Positions 1 to 8,286 of a stretch of DNA of 64,000 nt are shown here, in pieces. Position numbers and translations under genes: made by a program. The first letter of the stretch is position 1, and each line of letters starts with the position of its first letter. The DNA is from DUQW01 sp050953825 (GTDB lineage Bacteria > Bacillota_I > Bacilli_A > Acholeplasmatales > Acholeplasmataceae): contig JBMNNF010000009.1 of assembly GCA_050953825.1 (NCBI GenBank), positions 1 to 64,000 of the forward strand, written 5' to 3'. Under the pieces are notes generated by a model. It was given only the letters and a program-made list of their open reading frames with translations. It searched no databases and was not told where the DNA came from.

Positions 1-117
1 CATCTGGATTCTACCCTAAAAAATAAACAAATCAATACCAAAAAAATTAGTTAATAAAAAGGAATAAATAGAATTTTATTTGGAGAAAAATAAATTCTTT
101 CCACAATAATTTTTTAA
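1..117. other. AT-rich left-edge fragment of unclear origin
   Basis: The sequence is almost pure A/T with no credible reading frame. It changes abruptly near 117-122 to the GC-richer deiminase gene, whose conserved C-terminal part would be expected here and is missing. This looks like an assembly join rather than a natural gene end, but the source cannot be told from 117 bases. Confidence 0.45.
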
Positions 118-923
118 TAACACTGCGGATCAGCACCCTTGTCCGGGGCCAAAAAACTTTCCCCCAGCAGTCCAATGTGGTCGATATAGGTATTGTTCGG
201 ATCAGGAAGCACATGATAAACTTGAGATGCCCATATAGTCCGTGCATTTTTGGCGTTCACCTGGGCTTGGGTATATCCGCCGTTCTCTGTATAGGCTATG
301 GTTTGTCCTGCGCGGCTGTGCAAATACCGTCGGTCATATAGTTGCCGCCGGTTTGCTGGAGGTTCATCCCATAATAATTATGATTGTATTGATTGGCGAA
401 GAGCTGGGGAATAAGGTTATCATTAGGCCGCGGGCGATTGTAGATAAAATCAACCACTCCGTACTCATCATTTTCCATCAAAGATGAACCAGGGGGCATA
501 GTCACGTGTCCAGTAAGAATCGGTGGCTGCTATCATGAAGCTGATGTTGGCCATGTTTGCCCCTGCCGAGTTAAAGGTTGAAGTAGCTTGATTCTGTTGG
601 GACTGCGAGGAAACCAGGCAGATCACCTGGTCCTGACTGGCCAGTTGCACCACCAGACTGACCGGGAATCCCAAGGGATATCTGATCAGCACGTGCGAGG
701 CAGGTTCAAATTCTGCCACAGGCCGCACCGGGCCTTGGGGTGGATTAGTCTCGGTGAAACGGCTGGGCGCAAAAACGGTGTCCGTAGGCAGATCGACATG
801 TCCCGGCAAGAATCCCGGGATCATGACCAGTATCAGGACTGTTAGCAGATAAAAGCTGTGCTTGGCACTGAGCATATATATATTCTCCATTACGAACCTA
901 AGTTGGACGATATGTTCATACAA
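118..923 (-). pseudogene. agmatine deiminase / peptidyl-arginine deiminase family, frameshifted and 3'-truncated
   Basis: Translating the minus strand in alternating frames gives one continuous deiminase of the Porphyromonas-type agmatine/peptidyl-arginine deiminase family. There is a hydrophobic N-terminal signal-like segment (about 890-800). It is followed by WTRDYAPWFIFDG (frame 1), then EYGVVDFIYNRPRPNDN and GGNYMTDG (frame 2), then AYTENGG and YIDHI (frame 1 again), then DCWGK and VLIRSV (frame 2). The family's WTRDYGPW and GGNxMxDG substrate/catalytic signatures are present. The first break lies in the AAAA run at about 478-483 and is a +1 insertion; other breaks lie near 315, 185 and 135-165 beside G, T or C runs. 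The predicted product would be exported. The catalytic Cys region near the C-terminus is missing because the gene is cut at about 118. Codon use and GC differ from the archaeal DNA to the right, so a bacterial source is likely. Frameshifts may be sequencing error. The start is uncertain (Met at 923, 890 or 875). Confidence 0.75.
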
Positions 924-1031
924 TTTTTAAGCCAAAAGAGAAAAAAAAGCCTTCATACCCGTAAGCGGAGTCGGAACTTGCAGCGTATTTGCCCTCGCGC
1001 GCGCGAGGCAGCTAAGTCTTTGTTTTCCGTG

Positions 1032-1060
1032 GGTCATCCTTAACCCGGTGAGGAATGACC
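1032..1060. other. imperfect hairpin between the bacterial fragments
   Basis: GGTCATCCT and AGGAATGACC pair with one bulged base around a loop of about ten bases. It lies in the 220-base stretch between the deiminase start and the next gene fragment, where I see no reading frame. It could be an end-of-gene structure or a short inverted repeat; there is no T-run to make it a clear terminator. Confidence 0.3.
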
Positions 1061-1142
1061 TAAGGATGATGGCTCCAAAGCCAGTAGCAGCAAGGGCGGG
1101 CGCTATGAAGGAATATCGGAAAGGTAGTCAATTTATTCTAAT

Positions 1143-1280
1143 CTACGCAAGTATGTCGAGTGTGTTTTTTATCTGATTCAGGGCTGGAATAACCAGGTTT
1201 TCCATCATCCGATCATAACTGTGTCCTGTTTTCAACATACGATCTAAAATCGCATAGTTTTGGAACAGACCAGTTATCTG
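1143..1280 (-). CDS. C-terminal fragment of an unrecognised protein, cut at its 5' end
   Basis: The minus strand reads about 45 residues in good coding style (containing NYAILDRMLKTGHSYDRM and ending LNQIKNTLDILA) before a TAG at 1143-1145. I do not recognise the family. Upstream it abuts the TAG stop of the archaeal nrpR gene at 1281-1283, in the same frame, with no start codon of its own. Base composition matches the bacterial deiminase piece rather than nrpR, so the simplest reading is an assembly junction at about 1281. Confidence 0.4.
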   Translation of the reverse strand, partial: QITGLFQNYAILDRMLKTGHSYDRMMENLVIPALNQIKNTLDILA

Positions 1281-2036
1281 CTATTTTTGATTTAATTTCT
1301 CAAGAATGTTAATTGTTTTTTCCCTAGCTGCACTAGGAATTACTCTAAAATTTGCAGGTATTATACCATTACCATTTTTCACAACTTCTCTAACTGAAGT
1401 CATATCCTTTGCAATGAAAGCATTTAAAGGAGACATAGATGTTTTTTTATAAGAAATTAATTCAGTAAAATTTGTAGGAGTATAATCCTCAACATTAACA
1501 AGACCTCCATAGATAGGTTGGGATGCTATTCCATTTGATAAAAGAATTCCATCTATAGTTGTACTACAAATAGTTTTTATTGAATATCCTAAAGATTCTC
1601 CTATTTTATTTTTTTCAACACTTATTAAGGGGCTAACTGCTAGTCCTGCATCAAAAACATTTTTAACTACTTCAAATGCAGATTCGTCTAAAACATTAGA
1701 TTTATTGACTATTATTTTCCCGGTTTTTTTCTCAAAATCAAAATTTGTTTTATACATCATTTCTTCAAATTTTGAATAAATAAAATCTACTTGGTCATAA
1801 ATTAGTCCTTTTTCAAGTTTTTTTCTTCCAGATTCAGTGATTATTCTTCCAGAATATCCTTTTCTTTTACTGAATCCTTTTTCATCTAATATTTGCATGT
1901 GGTATCTTACAGCTCTTTCTCCTAAGTTATAACCTTTATTTTTTAGTTCATTTGCTATAACTTTAGAACCAATTGCTTTGTCTTGTTCACTTAAAATTCT
2001 GAGAATTTCTATCATACGATGTTCTGATTCTGACAT
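1281..2036 (-). CDS. nrpR: NrpR-type global nitrogen repressor (HTH plus one DUF128 domain)
   Basis: The protein has 251 residues. Residues 1-70 form a winged-helix domain (SEQDKAIGSKVIANEL...GERAVRYHMQIL), and residues 80-250 form a single NrpR/DUF128 domain (KTGKIIVNKS, GLAVSPLISV, GYSIKTICSTTIDGILL, NFRVIPSAAR). NrpR is the methanogen repressor of nitrogen-assimilation genes; it binds GGAA-N6-TTCC and is released by 2-oxoglutarate. Methanococcus NrpR carries two DUF128 domains in tandem, while Methanobacteriales split the function over two proteins, so one domain is expected here. It lies 163 bases downstream of glnA on the same strand, whose promoter holds two such operators. The last residues (EKLNQK) abut the chimeric join near 1281, so the natural C-terminus is not certain. 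Confidence 0.85.
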   Translation of the reverse strand: MSESEHRMIEILRILSEQDKAIGSKVIANELKNKGYNLGERAVRYHMQILDEKGFSKRKGYSGRIITESGRKKLEKGLIYDQVDFIYSKFEEMMYKTNFDFEKKTGKIIVNKSNVLDESAFEVVKNVFDAGLAVSPLISVEKNKIGESLGYSIKTICSTTIDGILLSNGIASQPIYGGLVNVEDYTPTNFTELISYKKTSMSPLNAFIAKDMTSVREVVKNGNGIIPANFRVIPSAAREKTINILEKLNQK

Positions 2037-2199
2037 TGTAGTTACCTTTGTAAAATTTAAGAAAAAAGAATTAAAATTTATTTTTTATTAAGTTAATTTA
2101 TATTTTTTTTTAATAAGTTTCTATTTTATTTTTGAATTAAGAAATAGTAAAAAATGTTTTTTTTTAAAAAAGTAAAAAATTAAAAAGAGGTTTAGTTAA

Positions 2200-3546
2200 T
2201 TATAAATCTAAGTATCTTTCTTGTTCATATCCAAATACTTGTACTCTGTAATCGTCCCATTCTGCATATTTGGATTTTAAGAATGCTTCACTTATGTGTT
2301 CGCCTAAACCATCCATAATTATATTATCTTCTTCTAATGCATGGTATGCTTCCCATAAACTTGAAGGTAATACATTAATTCCTAATTCTTCACGTTCTTC
2401 TTCAGTTAATTTGTAAATGTTTATTTCTGTTGGTTCACCGGGATCAATTTTATTTTTTAATCCGTCCATTCCAGCATATAACATTGCTGCAAATGCTAAA
2501 TAAGGATTACATGCTGGATCAGGTGCTCGGTATTCAATACGTGTTCCTTTTCCTCGTGCAGCAGGAACTCTTATTAATGCTGATCTATTTTTAAGACCAT
2601 ATGCTTCGTAAACAGGTGCTTCGTATCCTGGAACTAATCTTTTGTAAGAGTTTACTATTGGGTTAGTTATTGCAGTTAATGCTGGAGCATGTTTTAATAA
2701 TCCTCCAATGAAATATATTGCTTCTTGAGAGATTCCACTTTCGCTTTCATCGTCTGCGAATAAGTTTTCTCCGTCTTTAAATAAACTTTGGTGACAGTGC
2801 ATTCCACTACCATTTTCTCCAAAGAATGGTTTTGGCATGAATGTTACTCTATAATCTAATCCATCAAACTGTGCCATGTTATTAACTATAGCTTTTATTG
2901 CTTGTTTAAATGTTATTACTGCGTCAGCTGTCTTTAATGCATCGTCAAATTTAAATGCAATTTCATTTTGTCCAGGTCCTACTTCGTGGTGACTTACTTC
3001 AACATCAAATCCTAATTCTTCTAAGTTTAATGTTAATTCTCTTCTGAAATCAGGTCCTTTATCTTTTGGTTCTACATCAAAGTAACTTGCATCATCGTAA
3101 GGTACGGGATATCCGTCTTCATCTATATTAACTATGAAAAATTCTGGTTCTGGTCCAATATTATAATTGTATCCATATTCATCTTTTAATTTTTTTAGTG
3201 CATGTTTAAGTATGCTTCTTGGGTCTCCTACGAATGGTTTTCCTTCAGGGGTCCAAATATCACATATAAATCTGCATACTGCGGATTCTTCAGGTCTCCA
3301 TGATAATTGTGAGTATGTGCTTATATCCGGTTTTAAAATTAGGTCACTATCATTGATTTCAACGAATCCTTCTATTGAGGATCCATCGAATGGCATTCCT
3401 TTGGTGAAAAAGTTTTCCATTTCTCCTTTTACATATGGAACTGCTATACTTTTTGGAACTCCATTTAAATCTACGAATTGAAGTCTTATGAATTTGATAT
3501 TATCTGCTTCCATTCTTTCAATAATATTTTTTATTTCGTCTGACAT
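2200..3546 (-). CDS. glnA: glutamine synthetase type I
   Basis: This 448-residue protein is full length for a GSI-alpha type enzyme, making glutamine from glutamate, ammonia and ATP in the cytoplasm. The beta-grasp N-terminal domain carries MPFDGSSIEGF (residues 51-61). The catalytic domain shows GPEPEFFI, GQNEIAFKF, NGSGMHCHQSLF, KRLVPGYEAP, NRSALIRVPAARGKG and IEYRAPDPACNPYLAF, covering metal ligands, the glutamate site and the ATP loop. The start follows a short leader downstream of an archaeal TATA box at 3684-3693. Two tandem NrpR operators lie between promoter and gene, so expression should be repressed under nitrogen sufficiency by the neighbouring nrpR product. No frameshifts are seen. 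Confidence 0.97.
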   Translation of the reverse strand: MSDEIKNIIERMEADNIKFIRLQFVDLNGVPKSIAVPYVKGEMENFFTKGMPFDGSSIEGFVEINDSDLILKPDISTYSQLSWRPEESAVCRFICDIWTPEGKPFVGDPRSILKHALKKLKDEYGYNYNIGPEPEFFIVNIDEDGYPVPYDDASYFDVEPKDKGPDFRRELTLNLEELGFDVEVSHHEVGPGQNEIAFKFDDALKTADAVITFKQAIKAIVNNMAQFDGLDYRVTFMPKPFFGENGSGMHCHQSLFKDGENLFADDESESGISQEAIYFIGGLLKHAPALTAITNPIVNSYKRLVPGYEAPVYEAYGLKNRSALIRVPAARGKGTRIEYRAPDPACNPYLAFAAMLYAGMDGLKNKIDPGEPTEINIYKLTEEEREELGINVLPSSLWEAYHALEEDNIIMDGLGEHISEAFLKSKYAEWDDYRVQVFGYEQERYLDL

Positions 3547-3644
3547 GTAATAAATTCTCCATTTATAATTAGTTATGTTTTATCTTTGTATGGGTTTACT
3601 TTTAAGTTTTGTTTTTTTTAAGTAAATTAAATTGGAAGTTAGCC

Positions 3645-3658
3645 GGAAGGTTACTTCC
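3645..3658. promoter_or_regulatory. NrpR operator 1 (GGAA-N6-TTCC) upstream of glnA
   Basis: GGAAGGTTACTTCC matches the NrpR consensus GGAA-N6-TTCC exactly. It sits downstream of the glnA TATA box in the direction of transcription, about 99 bases from the glnA start, where a bound repressor would block initiation or elongation. Confidence 0.8.
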
Positions 3659-3661
3659 TAC

Positions 3662-3675
3662 GGAATTACATTTCC
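3662..3675. promoter_or_regulatory. NrpR operator 2 (GGAA-N6-TTCC) upstream of glnA
   Basis: GGAATTACATTTCC is a second exact consensus site, 17 bases centre to centre from operator 1 and next to the TATA box. Tandem operators are known for NrpR targets in methanogens. A further half-site, GGAAG, lies at 3634-3638. Confidence 0.8.
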
Positions 3676-3683
3676 ACCTAATA

Positions 3684-3693
3684 CTATATAAAC
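3684..3693 (-). promoter_or_regulatory. archaeal TATA box of glnA
   Basis: The minus strand reads GTTTATATAG, preceded by an A-rich BRE-like stretch ending AAAAAA. Both operators lie immediately downstream, at about the expected transcription start. Confidence 0.65.
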
Positions 3694-3761
3694 TTTTTTA
3701 AAATAATACAAAAACTAAATAAAATATTATATTAATTCATTAAAAAAATTTAAAATAAGAA

Positions 3762-4523
3762 TTATAATTTAACAGTACAAAAAGAATTCAAATTCAATAA
3801 ATCAAATTTAAAAATATTCGGAGAATAAATAACTTTTCCAACACCCGTAATATATTTATATGCCTCAAATGCTTGTAAAGCCCCAATTATATTAGGAACT
3901 GGGCCGATAACTGGGGGAACACCATTATTTAATGATTCAATTTCTTTAACAATTTGGGCATTGATTTTTTTATTAACTGAAGGTAATTCAAATAATTCTT
4001 CATAACTTTCACTATCCTTAGTAAAAACAGTAAGTTGTCCCATAGTGCCATGAATTGCCCCATGAACTAAAGGGATATTATGTTCTTTAGTAAATCTAGA
4101 TAAAATAATTCTTGAAATTAAATTATCCAAAGCATCAATAACAATATCACAATCACCTACTAAATTATTAACATTACTTTCATCTAATTCTTCGTTAAAA
4201 GTATTAACTTTCACATAAGGATTAACTATTCTCACTCTTTCTTTTCCAGTTTCACTTTTAGATTTTCTTAAAGTTGAAGTTGTACTCAATAATTGCCTAT
4301 TTAAATTGGAGAAATCAAAATAATCTTTATCAATGAGATTTAACTCCCCAACACCCATACGGGCTAGCATTTCTATAACTGAACCACCAATACCGCCACA
4401 ACCAACAACTCCTATTTTTGATTCTTTAAATCTTTTTTGCTGGCTTTTTGTAACAATACTCATTTGTCTACTTGCAATTTCCCAATAACCCATTTCTATA
4501 TATCTTGTTGGCATTTTCATCAC
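3762..4523 (-). CDS. ThiF/MoeB/HesA-family adenylyltransferase
   Basis: This 253-residue E1-like protein should adenylate the C-terminal glycine of a ubiquitin-like sulfur carrier (ThiS, MoaD or SAMP type). The nucleotide-binding loop is VGCGGIGGSV (about residues 40-49). It is followed by LIDKDYFDFSNLNRQLL, the DxDxxxxSNLNRQ signature with the ATP-contacting Arg, and GDCDIVIDALDN. Only three cysteines are present (in VGCGG, GDCD and near the C-terminus). The paired CxxC zinc motif of MoeB is therefore absent, and so is an obvious thioester Cys. It stands alone between glnA and an aldo/keto reductase; no partner sulfur carrier is visible. Met at 4523 or 4514 could be the start. Confidence 0.8.
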   Translation of the reverse strand: MMKMPTRYIEMGYWEIASRQMSIVTKSQQKRFKESKIGVVGCGGIGGSVIEMLARMGVGELNLIDKDYFDFSNLNRQLLSTTSTLRKSKSETGKERVRIVNPYVKVNTFNEELDESNVNNLVGDCDIVIDALDNLISRIILSRFTKEHNIPLVHGAIHGTMGQLTVFTKDSESYEELFELPSVNKKINAQIVKEIESLNNGVPPVIGPVPNIIGALQAFEAYKYITGVGKVIYSPNIFKFDLLNLNSFCTVKL

Positions 4524-4626
4524 TAATTATAATTAAATTTTATTTAATTTAATATATCTATTTTATATTAATAATTTTTAATCTTATATAATTAAAATTA
4601 AATAAAAAAACACAAAACAGAAGGAT

Positions 4627-5796
4627 TTAAAATAAGTTAAAATTTTCACCAAATAATTCATGAACTTTTTTAAGCTCATCAGGAATGTTAATAAGTTGAG
4701 GGCAAAAATTTAAACATTTACCACAATTATTACATTTATCTGCCCTACTATTATCAGAAATTAAGTTAAAATAATGCATACTACTAGCAGCAGGATCATC
4801 CAATATCTTAGCTATGTTATACTCTCTAAAACAATTAGGAATATTAACACCATTAGGACAAGGCATACAATACTGGCAACCAGTACAATCATTACCCTTT
4901 TTAAATCTATACTCCCTAGCCACTTCATTAATTAAACTTAAATCATTTTCTGAAATAGAATTAACTTTAGCATTACATGCAATTTCGATATTCTCTTGAA
5001 CTTGTTTTAAAGAATTCATACCACTAAGAACACAATCAACATTTTCCATATTCCATAAGTAATCAAAAGCCCATTCAACAGGAGTTCTAATAACTTCAGC
5101 AGTATCCCACATATCTTTTATATCTTTAGGAATATTTTCAACCAGTCTTCCACCTCTAAGAGGTTCCATAATAATATTTCCAATTCCCATACTATTAATC
5201 AAATCTAATCCAGCAAGACCACTTTTATAATTTTCATCCAAATAATTCATTTGACTTAATACAACTTCCCATTTATCATATTCACTTAGAATACTCATTA
5301 ATATGTCAAATTCAGTATGTGCAGAAAAACCTATATGTTTTACTCTGCCATCATTTAAAATATCATCTAAAAAATCAAAAACATCTAAAGATTTATAATT
5401 TGACCAATATTTGCTATTTAAACCATGTAATAAATAGATATCAATATGGTCTGTTTTTAACCTAGATAATTGTTCATTAAATATTTTTTCCATATCACTT
5501 TTTTCTTTAATTAACCAACTAGGTAATTTAGCAGATAATAAAACTTTTTCCCTATAACCATTTTCTAAAAAATTTCCAATAACCGGTTCACAGTTACCTT
5601 TACTCTTTAAATCAGTAGCATGGAATGAATAACCTGTATCAATGATATTTATTCCATTATTAATACCATAACTAAGTATTTCATTAGTTTTTTCCTTATT
5701 AATTTCATCGTTAGAATTTTCGTGAGGTAAACGCATAGCTCCAAAACCTAAAATGGAAACTTTTTCACCAGTATTCCCTAATTCTTTATATTGCAA
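4627..5796 (-). CDS. aldo/keto reductase with C-terminal 4Fe-4S domain
   Basis: Of 389 residues, 1-280 form an AKR TIM barrel: GFGAMRLP at the N-terminus, IDTGYSF with the catalytic Asp and Tyr, KLP with the Lys, and YLLHGLN with the His. Residues 305-370 carry two cysteine clusters, CTGCQYCMPCPNGVNIP and CNNCGKCLNFCP, typical of bacterial-type ferredoxin motifs. Fused AKR-ferredoxin proteins are common in methanogens and anaerobes. They probably couple carbonyl reduction to ferredoxin or flavin electrons, but the substrate is not known. It is monocistronic by spacing (104 bases from the ThiF gene, 137 from the tRNA). Confidence 0.9.
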   Translation of the reverse strand: MQYKELGNTGEKVSILGFGAMRLPHENSNDEINKEKTNEILSYGINNGINIIDTGYSFHATDLKSKGNCEPVIGNFLENGYREKVLLSAKLPSWLIKEKSDMEKIFNEQLSRLKTDHIDIYLLHGLNSKYWSNYKSLDVFDFLDDILNDGRVKHIGFSAHTEFDILMSILSEYDKWEVVLSQMNYLDENYKSGLAGLDLINSMGIGNIIMEPLRGGRLVENIPKDIKDMWDTAEVIRTPVEWAFDYLWNMENVDCVLSGMNSLKQVQENIEIACNAKVNSISENDLSLINEVAREYRFKKGNDCTGCQYCMPCPNGVNIPNCFREYNIAKILDDPAASSMHYFNLISDNSRADKCNNCGKCLNFCPQLINIPDELKKVHELFGENFNLF

Positions 5797-5932
5797 TTTT
5801 TTTCACCTTATACTTTTATAATTTAAAATAGGTTATTTAAAATGATACTTAGGTGCGATTAATAATTATTTGGGTTATAAATTATTTAAAAATAGTTAAT
5901 ATTAATATATATTATTCCTGGGATTGTAAAAA

Positions 5933-6040
5933 TGCCGGGAACGGGATTCGAACCCGTGGCCTCACGGTATCCCAGGAATTGTCAGAGCACTGCTTAAAAC
6001 CCTATGAGCCGTGCGCTCTAACCAGCTGAGCCACCCCGGC
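5933..6040 (-). tRNA. elongator tRNA-Met (CAT) with an intron at 37/38
   Basis: On the minus strand the acceptor stem GCCGGGG pairs with TCCCGGC (one G-T pair), followed by discriminator A and no encoded CCA. The D arm is GCTCAGCTGGTTAGAGC. The anticodon stem is CACGG/CCGTG with loop CTCATA...A, giving anticodon CAT (plus-strand 6004-6006). The T arm is ACGGG-TTCGAAT-CCCGT. About 34 bases are inserted after the base following the anticodon, the canonical archaeal intron position, with bulge-helix-bulge-like flanks. Elongator tRNA-Met is one of the two or so tRNAs usually split by an intron in Methanobacteriales. Confidence 0.93.
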
Positions 6041-6234
6041 ATCTGACAGTAATAAAATTTTAGTAACTAATCTCTTATAAAGTTTTCCCTTTTTACTAAA
6101 TTTTTGCAAATAATTATATTATCATACATAAATTTACAAATTTATTTTTTTATAAAAAGGATAAATCAGATTTTAATACAAAATTTTTAATAAAACATAT
6201 AATAAAACATAGTAATATAATATAATAATATAAC

Positions 6235-6242
6235 TTATATAA
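6235..6242 (+). promoter_or_regulatory. TATA box candidate for ahcY
   Basis: TTATATAA lies 35-42 bases before the ahcY start in an AT-rich 236-base gap. A start point about 25 bases downstream would leave a leader of about 15 bases with the weak ribosome site GTGAT. Confidence 0.5.
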
Positions 6243-6276
6243 AAAAATAATTCTTAAATTTAAAAAGTGATTATCA

Positions 6277-7527
6277 ATGAGTAAAGTAAAAGATATGGCC
6301 CTTGCCGATGAGGGTATAAGAAAAATTAAATGGGTTCAAAAACACATGCCGGTTCTTGAACATATTAAAAAACAATTTGAAGAAGAAAAACCTTTTGAAG
6401 GAATTACTATAGGATCTTGTTTACACTTAGAACCTAAAACTGTAAATTTAGGATTAACATTACAAGCAGGAGGTGCAGAAGTAGCAATGACTGGTTGTAA
6501 TCCTCTCTCAACTCATGATGATGCAGCAGCAGGAGGAGCAGCTTTAGGATTAAACATTTATGGGTGGAGAGAACAAAGTGAAACAGAATATTACTCAACT
6601 ATAAATGATGTCTTAAGCCATAAACCTGACATAATAATTGATGATGGCGCAGACATGATTCTAACCATTCATGAAAAAAGACCAGATCTTTTAAAAACAA
6701 TTATGGGGGCATGTGAAGAAACAACAACAGGGGTTCACAGATTAGAAGGAATGCATGCTGATGGTGCATTAAAATTCCCAGTAGTGGCAGTTAATGATGC
6801 ATATACTAAATATCTATTTGACAATCGTTATGGTACTGGACAATCCTCATTAGATGCTATAATGGGAACAACTAATATGTTAATTGCTGGAAAAAATGTT
6901 GTTGTATGTGGATACGGTTGGTGTGGCCGTGGAGTAGCATCAAGAGCTGATGGTTTAGGAGCAAATGTAATAGTAACTGAAGTAGATCCAATCAGAGCTT
7001 TAGAAGCAAGAATGGATGGTTTTAGAGTAATGACTATTAGAGAAGCTGTTAAAATTGCTGATTTAATAATAACTGTAACAGGAAATATTGACATTATTAA
7101 AGGTGATGACTTTAAATATATGAAAGATGGATGTTTACTAGCAAATTCTGGACATTTCAATGTAGAAATAAATCGAGAAGATTTAGAATCACAATCTGTA
7201 GCAGTAGAAGAAGTAAGAGAAAGTATAGAAATGTTTGTAATGGAAGATGGTAGAAAACTTTATCTATTAGCAGATGGAAGATTAGTAAATCTCGCTGCAG
7301 CTAGAGGTCAAGGACATCCTGCAGAAATAATGGATATGAGTTTTGCAGTACAAGCATTATCTGCAAAATATATTTTAGAAAACGATTTACCAATAAATGT
7401 TATGAAAGCACCTGATTCCATTGATGATACTGTTGCAAGATTAAAACTTAAAGCAATGGGAATAGAAATAGATTCTCTATCTGATACTCAAGAATCTTAT
7501 TTAGCTAATTGGGCTCAAGGAACATAA
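6277..7527 (+). CDS. ahcY: S-adenosylhomocysteine hydrolase (archaeal short form)
   Basis: The protein has 416 residues, the short archaeal type lacking the 40-residue insert of many bacterial enzymes. It splits S-adenosylhomocysteine (in many methanogens S-inosylhomocysteine) to homocysteine and the nucleoside, using bound NAD. Substrate-site motifs are GSCLHLEPKTVNL, MTGCNPLSTHDDAAAG, DDGADM and EETTTGVHRLE. NAD-binding Rossmann motifs are VVVCGYGWCGRGVASRA and NSGHFNVEI. The C-terminal tail (SYLANWAQGT) lacks the usual KPDHYRY ending, as in archaeal homologues. It has its own promoter and a hairpin after the stop, so it is probably monocistronic. Confidence 0.95.
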   Translation: MSKVKDMALADEGIRKIKWVQKHMPVLEHIKKQFEEEKPFEGITIGSCLHLEPKTVNLGLTLQAGGAEVAMTGCNPLSTHDDAAAGGAALGLNIYGWREQSETEYYSTINDVLSHKPDIIIDDGADMILTIHEKRPDLLKTIMGACEETTTGVHRLEGMHADGALKFPVVAVNDAYTKYLFDNRYGTGQSSLDAIMGTTNMLIAGKNVVVCGYGWCGRGVASRADGLGANVIVTEVDPIRALEARMDGFRVMTIREAVKIADLIITVTGNIDIIKGDDFKYMKDGCLLANSGHFNVEINREDLESQSVAVEEVRESIEMFVMEDGRKLYLLADGRLVNLAAARGQGHPAEIMDMSFAVQALSAKYILENDLPINVMKAPDSIDDTVARLKLKAMGIEIDSLSDTQESYLANWAQGT

Positions 7528-7537
7528 AAAATTAAAA

Positions 7538-7572
7538 AAAAGAGAAAATTCTCTCTTTAATTTTATTTTTAA
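7538..7572 (+). terminator. hairpin plus T-rich tract after ahcY
   Basis: AAGAGA pairs with TCTCTT around a six-base loop, followed by TAATTTTATTTTT. The T-rich tail fits archaeal intrinsic termination; the hairpin may be incidental. Confidence 0.45.
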
Positions 7573-7594
7573 TAATAAAAATTTATAGAAAAAA

Positions 7595-8254
7595 ATGTCA
7601 TATTATCGCCATATAAATAATGGAAAAGGTCCAACAAAATTAATAATTGGTGGAATACATGGAAACGAAGGTAGAACAACAATTAACCTTATAAAACTCT
7701 TAAAAAAAGAAGATTTTGGGCCTGGACAAATTTACATATATAACTTAGATGATACACCATATATATCAACCATAAATAAAAAATTCTATAAATCTAAACA
7801 AGGTAAAAAAATAATTGATTTAATACAAAAATATAAGCCTGATTTTTACACAGAACTACACTGTTATAATATTTCCCATTATAAAAAATTAATTGATGAT
7901 TCAAGATTTCAATCTCAAGGAGTTCCACCTTTAATAGATTGTGGAAATTTTATATTAGTTAGCTCAGTTTCACCATTAATACGATTCAAATACTTTGAAA
8001 AAGAAACTGTTTGTAAAACTATAGAAATCCCATCATTCAATAGTAAACATTTCGATTTAAAAAAAGTAGAAAAAAATTATGGTTTCAATAAAAAATTATC
8101 TATTGATAAAGCAATGGATTTATTATACTTAGTAACTAAATCCAATACACGTCAGGAATATGAAAAAAATATAAGTGCTAAATATCCTAAACAAGTAAAT
8201 CTAGCAATAAAATATGTCAGAGAACTATTTGGAGTATCATTCTCCCCATATTAA
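7595..8254 (+). CDS. DUF2119-like protein with M14-peptidase-type GGxHGNE motif
   Basis: This 219-residue protein resembles the archaeal DUF2119 family. Near the N-terminus, LIIGGIHGNEGRTTI carries the HxxE pair that ligands zinc in M14 carboxypeptidase/succinylglutamate-desuccinylase folds. FYTELHCYN at about residues 87-95 supplies a second candidate His. This suggests a metallohydrolase acting on an amide or acyl amino acid, but no member known to me has a defined substrate. The start ATG at 7595 has no strong ribosome site. It is convergent with fen, 32 bases away. Confidence 0.65.
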   Translation: MSYYRHINNGKGPTKLIIGGIHGNEGRTTINLIKLLKKEDFGPGQIYIYNLDDTPYISTINKKFYKSKQGKKIIDLIQKYKPDFYTELHCYNISHYKKLIDDSRFQSQGVPPLIDCGNFILVSSVSPLIRFKYFEKETVCKTIEIPSFNSKHFDLKKVEKNYGFNKKLSIDKAMDLLYLVTKSNTRQEYEKNISAKYPKQVNLAIKYVRELFGVSFSPY

Positions 8255-8286
8255 TATTTAAACTTTTTTTTAATAATAAATAAATT

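Noticed and set aside
1143..1283. Readthrough of the nrpR TAG (for example pyrrolysine) into 45 more in-frame residues
   Set aside because: The extra residues match the base composition of the bacterial piece, and the position coincides with a compositional break. An in-frame match has a one-in-three chance.
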